The notes beneath the pieces are model-generated. The model was given only the letters and a program-made list of their open reading frames with translations. It had not been told where the DNA came from and searched no databases. Shown here piece after piece: positions 46,431 to 56,300 of a stretch of 64,000 nt of DNA (position 1 is its first letter; each line of letters opens with the position of its first letter). The stretch covers positions 310,001 to 374,000 of the forward strand of contig CANLTE010000004.1 of the NCBI GenBank assembly GCA_947493885.1, read 5' to 3'. This stretch comes from an uncultured Maribacter sp. Lineage in GTDB: Bacteria > Bacteroidota > Bacteroidia > Flavobacteriales > Flavobacteriaceae. The translations under genes and the position numbers were made by a program.

Positions 46431-47282
46431 ATTTAAATCTTTTTGTTTCAAAGCATCAACTACCCTAAGCACTCTGTCGTTTTCATCTATAATAAAAGAA
46501 CATCTACGGTAGATAACATCGTCCATTTTACCCTTTAAAGAAACTAGCATTTCCTTTGAGACGTCTCTTAAAGAACTTACGTTTGGGTACTTTTTTCTGA
46601 TAATAGAGATACCTGCTTCACATTCTTTTCTTCTTGTATTGTATTCACTACAAGCGAGGCTATGTGATACTTTGGTGTTCAGCATCAAGATCTTATAGGA
46701 TCCAAGTTGTAAAGGAATCTGCTGGTGTTTTAGAGATTTGCAGTCTAAGAGAATTATATTTCCCTTACTACTCATTACTGACGCAAACTGATCCATTATG
46801 CCACATTGTGTACCTATATAGCTATGCTCAGCCTTTTGGGATAATTCTATAATATCAAGTTTACTAAGGCCTAATTGAAACAACTTATTGACACCAGATG
46901 CGATTCCGCATTCTAAAGCTGCCGACGAACTCAAGCCAGAACCAGATGGTAATGAACTTTTTATACTACAATTGAAGCCTTTCAAAGCTTTTGTTCTTTT
47001 GGAAACCTCATTTAATACTCCTAAAAAATAGTTTTCCCACTCATCATTAGTTGGACTAAGGTTTTTTAGGTCTATAGTCATTCCTTTTTTATAGTCTTCG
47101 GAGTATATATTACATAGATTTTCAGATTTGTTTTTATGAAACTTGAAAACAATACTTTTTTCTATGGCAGTAGGTAAAACATATCCTAAGTTATAATCGG
47201 TATGTTCGCCAATTAAATTTATCCTCCCAGGAGACGTAACAATAAGTTCAGTATCTAAAAGTTCTGTATTCCTCATTAACAA
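46395..47282 (-). pseudogene. galK: Galactokinase, 3'-truncated
   Basis: The 295-residue frame has galactokinase signatures: the N-terminal GRINLIGEHTDYNLGYVLPTAI, the ATP-binding LPSGSGLSSSAALECGIASG, and YIGTQCGIMDQFASVMSSKGNIILLDCKSL with the catalytic Asp. Galactokinases have about 380-390 residues. Here homology stops near codon 284 (VVDALKQKDLNEV) and the frame ends in unrelated FITIAIVS. The missing 90 residues include the conserved Gly-rich MMGGGFGG motif, so the product should be inactive. The break is next to the stump of a plus-strand gene. The start may be Met3 (MRNTELL). It follows the histidine phosphatase gene in a sodium-symporter/sugar cluster. Confidence 0.85.
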
Positions 47283-47461
47283 TTATATTAAATTAAGAGC
47301 CTGTTGTAAATCGGAAACCACATCTAGTCATAGGAAAATCCACATGTTAACATAAGCAGGACCCAGAGCCGAAAATTGTTCCTTTGACATTTCTTTAAAA
47401 TAGCAGATGGCTAATGCATATTTTAAAGAATACCAATCAATTCAATTATCTCAAAAACATT

Positions 47462-48076
47462 TCAATCAATTTTTGAGATGTCTTTCCATTTGTGTATCAC
47501 TTTTAATGTTTCCCTTTCAAAGCAGAAGTAGTTTCCACCGCCATTAAAAGGTTGGTCAAATTCTCTCGAAATATTTTTATTTAATAAATAACACAACAAT
47601 AATGACCCAACACCGCCATGAGAGATTATTGCAATATTTCCTTTTTTTTGCTCCTGATTGATTAAATGTTTGGTTGTTGTTACAATTCTTTCTTGTGCTT
47701 CAGTTGCCTTCTCCCATCCTCTAATTGACTCGTTGGGGTTGGCAAAAAACATGTTGGCAGTTTCTTGAAATTCTTCTTCCCCTAAGTAACCAGTTGAACT
47801 TCTATCCATTTCCCCTAGAGATTCTATTTGTTTAAATTCTATATTCAGGTAATCCGACAAAATTTTAGCTCCATCAATAGCTTTTTGTTCTTGGCTACAA
47901 AATATCATTTCAATATTCCGCACAAATTGATTTTTGTTGAATTCTTTATGCCTAATAACACCCTTATCGGAAAGCTTCCATTCGGGAACTGGAATTTCAG
48001 GATTGATTAAAACATTTGCATGACTTATAAAAAATACCAATTCTGACTCTCCACCTTTTTGACGTTTCATATTCAT
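47462..48076 (-). CDS. Histidine phosphatase (phosphoglycerate-mutase-like) with altered RHG motif
   Basis: I start at the ATG at 48076 (MNMKRQKGGES), 14 bases after the symporter stop, rather than at an upstream in-frame start inside the symporter gene; this gives 204 residues. The fold is that of the histidine phosphatase clan: the first motif FFISHANVLINPEIPVPEWKLSDKG, later IAIISHGGVGSLLLCYLL with the second His, and a Glu region (SLGEMDRS). The usual Arg-His-Gly reads Ser-His-Ala, so the phosphate-binding Arg is replaced. Forms with Thr-His-Pro also occur in this clan, as far as I recall. A sugar phosphatase role in the galactose-like cluster is possible but unproven. Confidence 0.75.
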   Translation of the reverse strand: MNMKRQKGGESELVFFISHANVLINPEIPVPEWKLSDKGVIRHKEFNKNQFVRNIEMIFCSQEQKAIDGAKILSDYLNIEFKQIESLGEMDRSSTGYLGEEEFQETANMFFANPNESIRGWEKATEAQERIVTTTKHLINQEQKKGNIAIISHGGVGSLLLCYLLNKNISREFDQPFNGGGNYFCFERETLKVIHKWKDISKID

Positions 48077-48090
48077 TTTATAACTTATGT

Positions 48091-49737
48091 CTAAGCAAAA
48101 TAGGCGTAAACCGCGACTACTAACAAACAGATTACTATTCCAACAGGCTTCACATGCTTCCAAGGGGTAATATCCACTTGCTCCGTATATTCTTGGATAA
48201 ATTCTTCTTTTCTAGGTTTAAGTTTTCCAATCAATAACATGATTCCAATATTTAATAAAAAGAGAATAGCCATAATATCTAAATAGTGCGGATATGATTG
48301 CGCCTTTACCAATGCCAGTTCCGCGGCATCTGTAATGCCTGAAGCTTGTGCTTCCTTCATCGCTTGATTCGTAAAATAAGGCTGAAGAAAAAACTGACTT
48401 ATGATATACAGGAGGCAGCCTGAAAAAAGGCCAATTTTTGCTGCTAAAGCAGGTACGCGTTTCGTAAGATAACCAATCACAATAATTGTCAAAATTGGAA
48501 TACTGTAGATTCCATTAAGCTCCTGTATATATGCATAGAGACTGCTTGCATTTGAAATCATTGGAGCTATGAACATAGATAACAACGCTAGAAGAACTCC
48601 AAAGGTTTTACCATATTTAACAACAGTTTTTTCATCCGCATCCTTATTTATATGCTGTTTGTAAATATCGATTCCGAAAAGGGTGACAGAACTATTTAAT
48701 ACGCTGTTAAAAGAACTTAATATGGCACCAAATAGGACTGCTGCAAAGAAGCCTACCCAAGCTTTTGGTAATACTTTATTCACCAACATTGGATAAGCAC
48801 TATCAGCAGTCTCCAAATTTCCTTGAAATATGTGGAAAGCAATCAATCCTGGCAAAACAACAATTATGGGAACTAGTATTTTAATAAATGATGCCAACAG
48901 TAGTCCTTTTTGCCCTTCCTTGAGGTTTTTTGCGCCCAATGCTCTTTGTATAATTTGTTGATTTGTACCCCAATAAAACAATTGTACTAGCATTATACCC
49001 GTGAAAATGGTGTAGAACGGAACAGGGTCTGTCGGCCCTCCCATAGATTTAAATTTTTCAGGGTTTTCCGTAGTCAATATTTCTAATCCGGAAAATATAT
49101 TTCCTTCACCAATCATCATTAAACCCAATACAGGAATCATAATTCCACCAATCATCAAGCCAACCGCATTTATCGAGTCAGAAACAGCCACAGCCTTCAA
49201 GCCTCCAAAGACGGCATATATTGACCCAATAATACCTATTCCCCAAACACATATCCAAATTGACTGTATTTGTGTAACCCCTAATATTTCGGGAATATTG
49301 AATATGCCACTAATAGCCAGAGACCCTGAATATAAAATGATGGGCAATAGTACTACAACGTAGCCCGTTAAGAACAGACCTGAGGTTAGTGTTTTAGTCA
49401 TTACATCAAATCTTTCTGCAAGAAATTGGGGTACTGTCGTTAAACCGCTTTTCAAATATTTAGGTAACAAAAAAATTGCAGTTACTACCATTGCTATTGC
49501 TGCTAAGGTTTCCCAAACCATAACAGACAACCCACTTCCGTAGGCAGAACCGTTTAGACCAACTAAATGCTCAGTAGATAGATTTGTAAGGAGCAAAGAA
49601 CCAGCAATTACCCCGGCTGTTAAACTACGGCCTCCAAGAAAATAACCATCCGCAGTATTTTCGTTTGTTTTTCTCGTTTTTAGATAGGATATGACCGCTA
49701 CTAATAAAGTGAAGCCAATAAAAGCTAAGAATTGCAT
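48091..49737 (-). CDS. Sodium/solute symporter (SSS/SGLT family), sugar type
   Basis: The 548-residue protein has about 14 membrane helices in the SSS pattern: TADGYFLGGRSLTAGVIAGSLLLTNLSTEHLVGLNGSAYGSGLSVMVWE in helices 1-2, then PKYLKSGLTTVPQFLAERFD, GIGIIGSIYAVFGGLKAVAVSDSINAVGLMIGG and AVLFGAILSSFNSVLNSSVTLFGIDIYK. The FGGLKAV and NSSVTLF segments match the Vibrio SGLT and YidK group, which takes up galactose, glucose or related sugars with Na+. A truncated galactokinase downstream supports galactose or a galactose-containing product. The DUF1080 gene lies 35 bases upstream on the same strand. Confidence 0.9.
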   Translation of the reverse strand: MQFLAFIGFTLLVAVISYLKTRKTNENTADGYFLGGRSLTAGVIAGSLLLTNLSTEHLVGLNGSAYGSGLSVMVWETLAAIAMVVTAIFLLPKYLKSGLTTVPQFLAERFDVMTKTLTSGLFLTGYVVVLLPIILYSGSLAISGIFNIPEILGVTQIQSIWICVWGIGIIGSIYAVFGGLKAVAVSDSINAVGLMIGGIMIPVLGLMMIGEGNIFSGLEILTTENPEKFKSMGGPTDPVPFYTIFTGIMLVQLFYWGTNQQIIQRALGAKNLKEGQKGLLLASFIKILVPIIVVLPGLIAFHIFQGNLETADSAYPMLVNKVLPKAWVGFFAAVLFGAILSSFNSVLNSSVTLFGIDIYKQHINKDADEKTVVKYGKTFGVLLALLSMFIAPMISNASSLYAYIQELNGIYSIPILTIIVIGYLTKRVPALAAKIGLFSGCLLYIISQFFLQPYFTNQAMKEAQASGITDAAELALVKAQSYPHYLDIMAILFLLNIGIMLLIGKLKPRKEEFIQEYTEQVDITPWKHVKPVGIVICLLVVAVYAYFA

Positions 49738-49772
49738 TTGTTTTTGTTTAAATATTTATTTACTCCCAATCC

Positions 49773-50558
49773 TCAATTTTTTAATTCCTTTATCCAAATA
49801 TTTTTAAAAGAAACTCTGCCCGGATGGTCTTGAAAGGATATATGACCTTTTTGGTATTTAGCGAAGCCTTTCCAACGCTCTTCACCCAGATAGGGATAAT
49901 CCTCAGACCTGCTAAACTTACTTTCAAGGTACATCGCGTCCCATTCTGCACCGCTAAGCGGAAATGAGTTGATTAGCACATTGTTTAGAGTCACCTCTCC
50001 TCGATTGTTCTCATAATCAATTTTAATATGGTATGAGTTCCATTCGTCAGCCGGTTTCGCGGCATCAAGTACAGAAGGTGCGGACATATCATATAGTGCA
50101 CCAACAAAACGTTTTCGAGCCTCCAAATCTTCCATTGCATTTTTCATCTCAATTTCAGGGCCTTGAGCATTCTTAGGGTCGTCATAAATTGCATGATCAA
50201 GAATTTGAATTTCTTGCCCAGTCTGATATGGATACTTGTACTTTTTATCCTCACTTACTCCCCAGATAAAACCACTATTGCCACCTGGTTCTATTTTCCA
50301 GTCAAATTTTATTTCAAAATTTTCATATTCTTTATCTGAAACTAAGCTTGCATCTCCTTTTCTGGTTTCCATATCGGAAATACCGTTGAATATTAAGATG
50401 CTGTTCTCAACTACCCAACCTTTCTTTGTACCGTCATCTTGGAAAAAGTGCCATCCTTCTAAAGAATTATTCACGATTAAATTTTCCCAATCAGACTTTT
50501 CCTGCCCATGGCTAATAAAGGCCAACATTGTTATAATAACTAGTGCTGTTTTTTTCAT
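49773..50558 (-). CDS. Secreted DUF1080 (3-keto-disaccharide hydrolase-type) protein
   Basis: The 261-residue protein has a signal peptide (MKKTALVIITMLAFISHGQ) and one concanavalin/LamG-like DUF1080 domain: WENLIVNNSLEGWHFFQDDGTKKGWVVENSILIFNG, NFEIKFDWKIEPGGNSGFIWGVSEDKKYKYPYQTGQEIQILDH, EWNSYHIKIDYENNRGEVTLNN and GHISFQDHPGRVSFKNIWIKEL. The family includes 3-keto-disaccharide hydrolases and other periplasmic glycan-active proteins. It precedes the sodium/sugar symporter, so it may free the sugar that the symporter imports. Substrate is not known. Confidence 0.9.
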   Translation of the reverse strand: MKKTALVIITMLAFISHGQEKSDWENLIVNNSLEGWHFFQDDGTKKGWVVENSILIFNGISDMETRKGDASLVSDKEYENFEIKFDWKIEPGGNSGFIWGVSEDKKYKYPYQTGQEIQILDHAIYDDPKNAQGPEIEMKNAMEDLEARKRFVGALYDMSAPSVLDAAKPADEWNSYHIKIDYENNRGEVTLNNVLINSFPLSGAEWDAMYLESKFSRSEDYPYLGEERWKGFAKYQKGHISFQDHPGRVSFKNIWIKELKN

Positions 50559-50602
50559 AATTACATGATTAGAATTCTAGAAACAGTTTTCTTCCCCTTG
50601 AT

Positions 50603-50635
50603 AAAAAAAAGCTACCCAAAAAAGATTGGGTAGCT
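50603..50635 (-). terminator. Intrinsic terminator after the CBM9-like gene
   Basis: AGCTACCCAA and TTGGGTAGCT (50610-50619 and 50626-50635) pair perfectly around a 6-base loop, with eight T after the stem on the minus strand. Confidence 0.93.
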
Positions 50636-50636
50636 T

Positions 50637-50664
50637 CTCAACTTAAACTAACTCAAACTAACTT
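50637..50664 (-). repeat. Copy B of the recurring stop-to-terminator motif
   Basis: CTCAACTTAAACTAACTCAA followed by ACTAACTT lies between the CBM9-like stop and its terminator. Its first 22 bases are identical to copy C. Confidence 0.7.
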
Positions 50665-50675
50665 ATATATTTTTA

Positions 50676-51479
50676 CTACGAAACAAATTCAATGACACTC
50701 CATTTTGACGGCATATGGGTATCATAAATACCGTGGCTGTTCAATGCCATTGCGGGGTGCGGTTGCACTTCCTTTCCGCTCAAGACTAGTTTTTGAAACC
50801 TACCAAGAAACATATTCCAGGTATCCCCATTGGTGGGGGGAATTGTTCTTCCATTTGCCAAAATTTTCAAACTGTTCCATGGAATTGCTATTTCAAGACT
50901 CCAACCTTTGTCTACATCACTATTATCGTTTAAAGTACCATCAAGCTGAACTGCGGTTTCAAGACCTTCCATATCATAATTGGTAAACGCCCAACGAATT
51001 CCGCGAGGATTAGTACCTTTCCAAAATGAAGCACCAGTTCGATCGTAGTCTCCACCAAAAGTGTATGCTTCTTTTTGATGCACATCAAATTGGGGAGTGT
51101 CAAATTTCCCTCCCTTTATATAAGCATCCTTCCAAATAAAGAATACTTCATAAATTGTATTGGCAGCATTCACCTCCAATTCATAATAACAATCACCTCC
51201 ATCAATAAATACTTCCAAATCGTTTTCTTGAAAAATGATACTATCACGTTCGGTGAGTTTTGCATCTAAAAAGGGTTCTTCAGCTTTAAAAGCCATATAA
51301 AGATTGGTATCGTCCCAAAGAATAGCAGATTGTGTATTATACATGCCAGGATCACCCGAAACCATATCTACAAACCGCTTACTCCATGTTGCCTGGCGCC
51401 ATACTTCCTTATCTATTTTACCATCGATAACAACGTTATCCGTTATTTTCTTGGCGATATAATCAACTTTCTTTGTCAT
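50676..51479 (-). CDS. CBM9-like carbohydrate-binding protein
   Basis: The 267-residue protein is a single CBM9_1-like beta-sandwich: NVVIDGKIDKEVWRQATWSKRFVDMVSG, AILWDDTNLYMAFKAEEPFLDA, ENDLEVFIDGGDCYYELEVNAANTIYEVFFIWKDAYIKGG, KGWSLEIAIPWNSLKILANGR and WNMFLGRFQKL. No signal peptide is visible from the ATG at 51479, so either it stays in the cytoplasm or the true start is elsewhere, although the 134-bp gap upstream is filled by a terminator. Proteins of this type are common in Bacteroidota sugar loci; some act as sugar-binding or enzyme-linked modules. It lies between gamma-glutamyltransferase and DUF1080 genes with its own terminator. Confidence 0.8.
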   Translation of the reverse strand: MTKKVDYIAKKITDNVVIDGKIDKEVWRQATWSKRFVDMVSGDPGMYNTQSAILWDDTNLYMAFKAEEPFLDAKLTERDSIIFQENDLEVFIDGGDCYYELEVNAANTIYEVFFIWKDAYIKGGKFDTPQFDVHQKEAYTFGGDYDRTGASFWKGTNPRGIRWAFTNYDMEGLETAVQLDGTLNDNSDVDKGWSLEIAIPWNSLKILANGRTIPPTNGDTWNMFLGRFQKLVLSGKEVQPHPAMALNSHGIYDTHMPSKWSVIEFVS

Positions 51480-51526
51480 TTTTCAAATTTTATTTTGTTA
51501 TTAAAATCTTATGGTCCTACTGAGTT

Positions 51527-51558
51527 AAAAGAAAGCTACCCAAACAAGTTGGGTAACT
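51527..51558 (-). terminator. Intrinsic terminator after the gamma-glutamyltransferase gene
   Basis: On the minus strand AGTTACCCAA pairs with TTGGGTAGCT (51534-51558) around a 5-base loop, then TTCTTTT. The stem is almost the same sequence as the next terminator at 50603. Confidence 0.88.
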
Positions 51559-51561
51559 TTT

Positions 51562-51594
51562 CTCAACTTAAACTAACTCAAACAAACTCAATTT
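51562..51594 (-). repeat. Copy C of the recurring stop-to-terminator motif
   Basis: CTCAACTTAAACTAACTCAA followed by ACAAACTCAATTT lies between the ggt stop and its terminator. The left half matches copy B and the right half (AACTCAATTT) matches copy A. Confidence 0.7.
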
Positions 51595-51613
51595 CATTTT
51601 GTATTCTCTATTT

Positions 51614-53299
51614 TCAATATCCAACAGCCGTATCATCACCACGTTTGTCAGCGCCGCCCTCTAGCTCTCCACTAGGAAGAATTAAAATAGCATCAACTTT
51701 ACCGACAATTGGACTGCGTTCCTCATTAAGATTATATTTTTTTGACTTTAGTTCTAATCTTACTTCTTTAGAAAAACCATCAGGTTCAAGAAGAATTTCA
51801 TCAGGAAGCCATTGGTGATGAAATCGAGGTGCGTTTACAGCATCTTGAACGGACATACCGAATTCATGAACGTTAAGAACGGTCTGTGCTACAGCCGTTA
51901 TAATAGTTGAGCCCCCAGGTGTACCTAGAACCATCCAAAGCTTGCCGTCTTTTTCTATTATAGTTGGAGTCATACTGCTTAACATGCGTTTTTCAGGAGC
52001 TATACTATTGGCATCCGCTCCAATAAGTCCGAACATGTTAGGCACTCCAGGTTTGGCACTAAAATCATCCATTTCGTTGTTCAGGAAGAAACCGAGTTCA
52101 TCACAATATAACTTAGATCCATAATCTCCGTTGAGTGTGGTGGTTACTGAAACTGCATTCCCCTCAGCATCGACAATAGAATAATGTGTAGTTTCAGCAC
52201 TTTCCACAATCTCTACATTACCACGTTTCACCTCGTCAGATTTGGTCGCTCTTTCGTAAGAAAACGTCTTCATGCGCTCTTTTAGATAATCTGTATTTAA
52301 TAATTCATCTAAAGGAATATCAACAAAATCAGGATCACCTAGATAATAATTTCGGTCTGCAAAGGCTCTACGCGAAGCCTCTGTAAATAATTGAATTGCC
52401 TTACTAGAATTATGACCGAACTCTCCAATATTATAGGGTTCAATCATTTTAAAAATTTGATTAATTGTGACCCCTCCACTACTAGGTGGCCCCATTGAAA
52501 TGATTCTTAGATTCTTATAGTTAAAAGATATTGGGTCTCTCCATTGAGCTTCATATTTAGATAAATCTTCTTCTGTAATATAACCTCCGTTTTTTTGTAT
52601 AAATGTGGCCAGTTTTTTTGCAACCTTCCCTTTATAAAAACCATCTTTACCATATTTGACTATGCTTCGCATCGTGTTTGCTAGCATCGGGTATTTTATG
52701 ATATCCCCTTTTTTGAATTTTTTTGCAAACTTTGTACTATCACCATTTACCTCGATGAATAAACCTCTTCTGTTATCCAAGCTTTTTGCTTGGTTTTCTG
52801 TTACTACAACCCCTCTTTCAGCTAGAGCGATTACGGGCTCAAAAATTGCTTCCAAAGAAAGTTTTCCAAATTTTTTATGTACTTTAACTATACCTGCTAC
52901 AGTACCAGGAACTCCAACAGCAGTAGCTCCTTCAGTACTCATATTTGGGATTACATTTCCCAAAGAATCTAAATACATGTTTTTATGACCAGATAATGGA
53001 GCTTTTTCTCGATAATCTAATGCTCCTACCTCACCATTTGATTTACGATAGACCATAAATCCCCCTCCACCTAAATTTCCAGCCGAAGGATAGGAAACAG
53101 CCAATGCCATCTCTGTAGCAATCATGGCATCAAAGGCATTACCTCCTTTTTTTAAAATTTCAACACCAATTTTAGAAGCTTCTTCACGCGCAGATACTAC
53201 CATTGCCTTTTCAGAAACCAGCCCCGTTGTAGGGGCTGGCTGCTTTTTACAGCTTGTGAAAAGAAAAATCAGTAAAAAAGAAAAAATAGATTTCCTCAT
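51614..53299 (-). CDS. ggt: Gamma-glutamyltransferase (glutathione hydrolase), lipoprotein
   Basis: The 561-residue precursor has a lipobox (FTSC, Cys17). The large-subunit part has SYPSAGNLGGGGFMVYR and the DYREKAPL active-site Arg. The autocleavage site is TTHYSIVDAEGNAVSVTTTLN: Thr370 would become the N-terminal nucleophile of the small subunit. Substrate loops follow (NNEMDDF, KRMLSSMTPTII, GTPGGSTIITAV). It hydrolyses the gamma-glutamyl bond of glutathione and similar peptides, here probably on the outer or periplasmic side. It starts 4 bases after the TonB receptor stop, so the two are coexpressed, which suggests a link between the imported or sensed ligand and gamma-glutamyl cleavage. 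Confidence 0.96.
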   Translation of the reverse strand: MRKSIFSFLLIFLFTSCKKQPAPTTGLVSEKAMVVSAREEASKIGVEILKKGGNAFDAMIATEMALAVSYPSAGNLGGGGFMVYRKSNGEVGALDYREKAPLSGHKNMYLDSLGNVIPNMSTEGATAVGVPGTVAGIVKVHKKFGKLSLEAIFEPVIALAERGVVVTENQAKSLDNRRGLFIEVNGDSTKFAKKFKKGDIIKYPMLANTMRSIVKYGKDGFYKGKVAKKLATFIQKNGGYITEEDLSKYEAQWRDPISFNYKNLRIISMGPPSSGGVTINQIFKMIEPYNIGEFGHNSSKAIQLFTEASRRAFADRNYYLGDPDFVDIPLDELLNTDYLKERMKTFSYERATKSDEVKRGNVEIVESAETTHYSIVDAEGNAVSVTTTLNGDYGSKLYCDELGFFLNNEMDDFSAKPGVPNMFGLIGADANSIAPEKRMLSSMTPTIIEKDGKLWMVLGTPGGSTIITAVAQTVLNVHEFGMSVQDAVNAPRFHHQWLPDEILLEPDGFSKEVRLELKSKKYNLNEERSPIVGKVDAILILPSGELEGGADKRGDDTAVGY

Positions 53300-53303
53300 T
53301 CTA

Positions 53304-56300
53304 CTAGTTAAGGTTTAAATTTACCCTAGCGAAAAGAAACCTACCCCCCAACCCATGTTGCGGTGCAGCAATGGACCAGTCGAAACGACCACCGCCTCTG
53401 TTGTTACTTCCATCAGAGAAGCTTTCAACTGCTCTGTCTGGATATATATCAAGTAAATTATTAGCTCCAACTGTGAATGTAAGACCATTTGAAACCTCAT
53501 ACCCTATAGATAAATCCGTAATTATTTTAGCTCCAAAGACTTGTTGTTGTATGATATTGTTTGTTGGATGAGTTACTTCCCCAAAATATACGTTCCTTAA
53601 GAAGAAAGTCAATTTATCGGAGACAAGACTGTTCGAGAGGTTTATTTTCGTTCTTGGAACGGCCCTTTCCAAAAGAACCCTGTTGTTCTCATCAAAATAG
53701 GTGTCTATCAATCCAGCATCCCTCAAAACGTCGGATGCTATGATATCACCTACCTGTTCGGTCTTTGAAAAAGTTCCGGCTAAATCTGTTTTCAATCTCC
53801 AATTTGCGCCCAGATTTGCTTTGTGAGTTATTACAAAATCTAAACCTTGAGACTCTGTATCAATTGCATTGGCAAAAAAGGAAGCTGCTGTAGCATTGGC
53901 TTGACTCAGAAGAAAATCTAATTCGCTTCCATCCCCAGGACCTGAAAATCTTCCAGTTAATACAACACGATCGTCTATTCCAACGAAATAACCATCAACT
54001 GTGATCGTTAGATTTGCACTTGGAATTTTAGAGGTAAAGCCCAAACTAAAACTTCTAGAAGTTTCTTCTTTAAGTTGTGGTATACCTAAAAGCTCAGCAA
54101 CTCTACTATTATTAGAAAAAGTACCTACCTCTTGGGGAATTTGGTTCTCATCGAAAACTGTGGAGGTTGAATTAAAATTTAATTGGTGTAACGAAGGAGC
54201 TCTAAAACCAGTACTAGCTGCTCCTCGAATGTTGAAGTTATCAGAAGCCTTAAATCGTGTGGCCAATTTGAAATTTATAGTAGAACCAAAATCACTATAA
54301 TCCTCGAACCGTGTTGCGAAACTTGCTAAAAAACGTTCTGAGAAATCCGCCTCTATGTCAAAATAACCAGCAACGCTGCTACGTCCGCGCGATACTTCAT
54401 TATTTGGACTAAATCCTGGAAATACTTGAGAACCTCCGGGTCTACCATTTCCAAAGAAATCTTGGGCAGGCTGCTGTGTTGCAAGGGTAATTGGTTGACC
54501 ATCGGCGGTATACTGAGTATAAGATTCCTCTTCTCCGGCAATAATCTCATAGTTCTCTATACGATGTTCCGCTCCAAAGGCAATATTGACACCCGACATA
54601 GCATTTTCGAAAAATCTTGAAATGTCAAGATTAGAGGTGTTTTGAGAAAATGAAAACCCTCCCGCGTCAAAAACAGTAGGAGAACCACTCTGTAAAGAGG
54701 CGTTGAAAGTATTTCCAATAGTATATAAAAATGCATTTTTACCATAAGTATTACTTAAGTCAACATTCCATTCACCAACCATACCTCTTAAACCTAAGGC
54801 TAAGGATTGATCTTGAATTCTTGAATTAATTTCAGGTAAAAACCCGTTAATATTAGCAGGCGTGAAAGCTCTACTCTGGTTTGGTAATCTATAAAAACCG
54901 GCAGCATTACCAGTTCTAGAACTGATACCACCAAAAGAGTAAACTTCTGTCCCCTTGTCATCCAATGGAAGTGAGAAATTCGCGAAAATTCGGCCCCCTC
55001 TTAAAGCGGACTGACCGACCCTCATATTGTAATCACTTCTTTGCTGCCCTCGTGCCGCTAGTTCAGCATCTGTTGCATCTGCTGAAAGTACCGTTCTTAA
55101 TTCATCTTTTGTAGCAGCACCATTTAAATTAATACCAGCTTGACCTGCAAAGTCAATTACATCAGCTACATCGTCATCCAACAAATTGGTAAGATCATAT
55201 CCTGCATCATTTGCTACACGCTCAATAACGTTGTATTGATTGAATACTTCACCTTCCCATTCTCTCATTCTTCCATAATCTTGTCGAACATCAAAATCAC
55301 CCGACAATGTTAAATACCCTCCGTTATCTCCTAAACCAAGACCATAACTAGCAGCTATATTAGTGGTCGCTCCATCTGAACCTCCTGTTTGATCATTGGC
55401 ATTCTTGGAAAAGTTTGCTCCTGTAGTAACTGTAGCGTTTAATTCGTTTATGTTTTTATTTAACACAATATTTATTACTCCAGCAATGGCATCAGAGCCG
55501 TATTGCGCAGCAGCACCATCCCTCAACACCTCTATGCGTTGAATAGCAGCAGAAGGGATAGCATTTAAATCTGTTCCCACACTACCTCTACCAAAGGTAC
55601 CATTGACATTTACAAGAGATGAGTTGTGCCGTCTTTTTCCATTTATCAAAACCAAAACTTGATCCGGACCAAGCCCTCTCAACGAAGCCGGATCTATATG
55701 ATCTGTTCCATCAGAAATGGTTTGTGTACTTGAATTAAAAGAAGGCGCAACAAAATTCAAAATTTGATTCAAATTGACTTGAGGAGAGACACTTTGAAGT
55801 TCCTTTATGTCAATTACATCAATTGGAACTGTGCTTTCAGTTGCTGTTCTATTTGGATTTCTTGAACCAATAACAATTGTTTCGGTTAGCTGTACACCTT
55901 CGGAAAGTTTAATGTTCAATTCAGTACGACCATTAACCTTTTCTTCAACCGTGGTAAATCCAACATAACTGAATACCAAAGTTGCATCATCACCAATCGA
56001 TATTGTATAATTACCGTCAAAGTCTGTGGTAGTACCGTTTGTAGTTCCCTTTTCCACAATATTGACTCCTCCCAAGGGAGCGCCATCAAAATCCGTAACT
56101 TTCCCTTGAACAGATTCCTGAGTCTTATTATCATTGACTGTTTCAGAATCGGATCGGCTAACTAGTGATATTTGTTTGTCATCAATTCGATATGTTGTTT
56201 CAGTTCTTGCAAAAACTCTATCAAGAATAGAATGTACCTTTTCCTTTTTAGCTGTTACAGAAACAATTCTTTTTAAATCAACGTCTTCTAGAAGGTAAAG

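Noticed and set aside
46431-46512. Continuation of the plus-strand frame after the break near 46430
   Set aside because: From there the sequence is the complement of conserved galactokinase codons, so the frame is open only by chance.
51330-51818. 162-codon plus-strand frame between the CBM9-like and ggt genes
   Set aside because: It is antisense to both genes and runs through a terminator and the repeat motif; no homology or start signal is seen.
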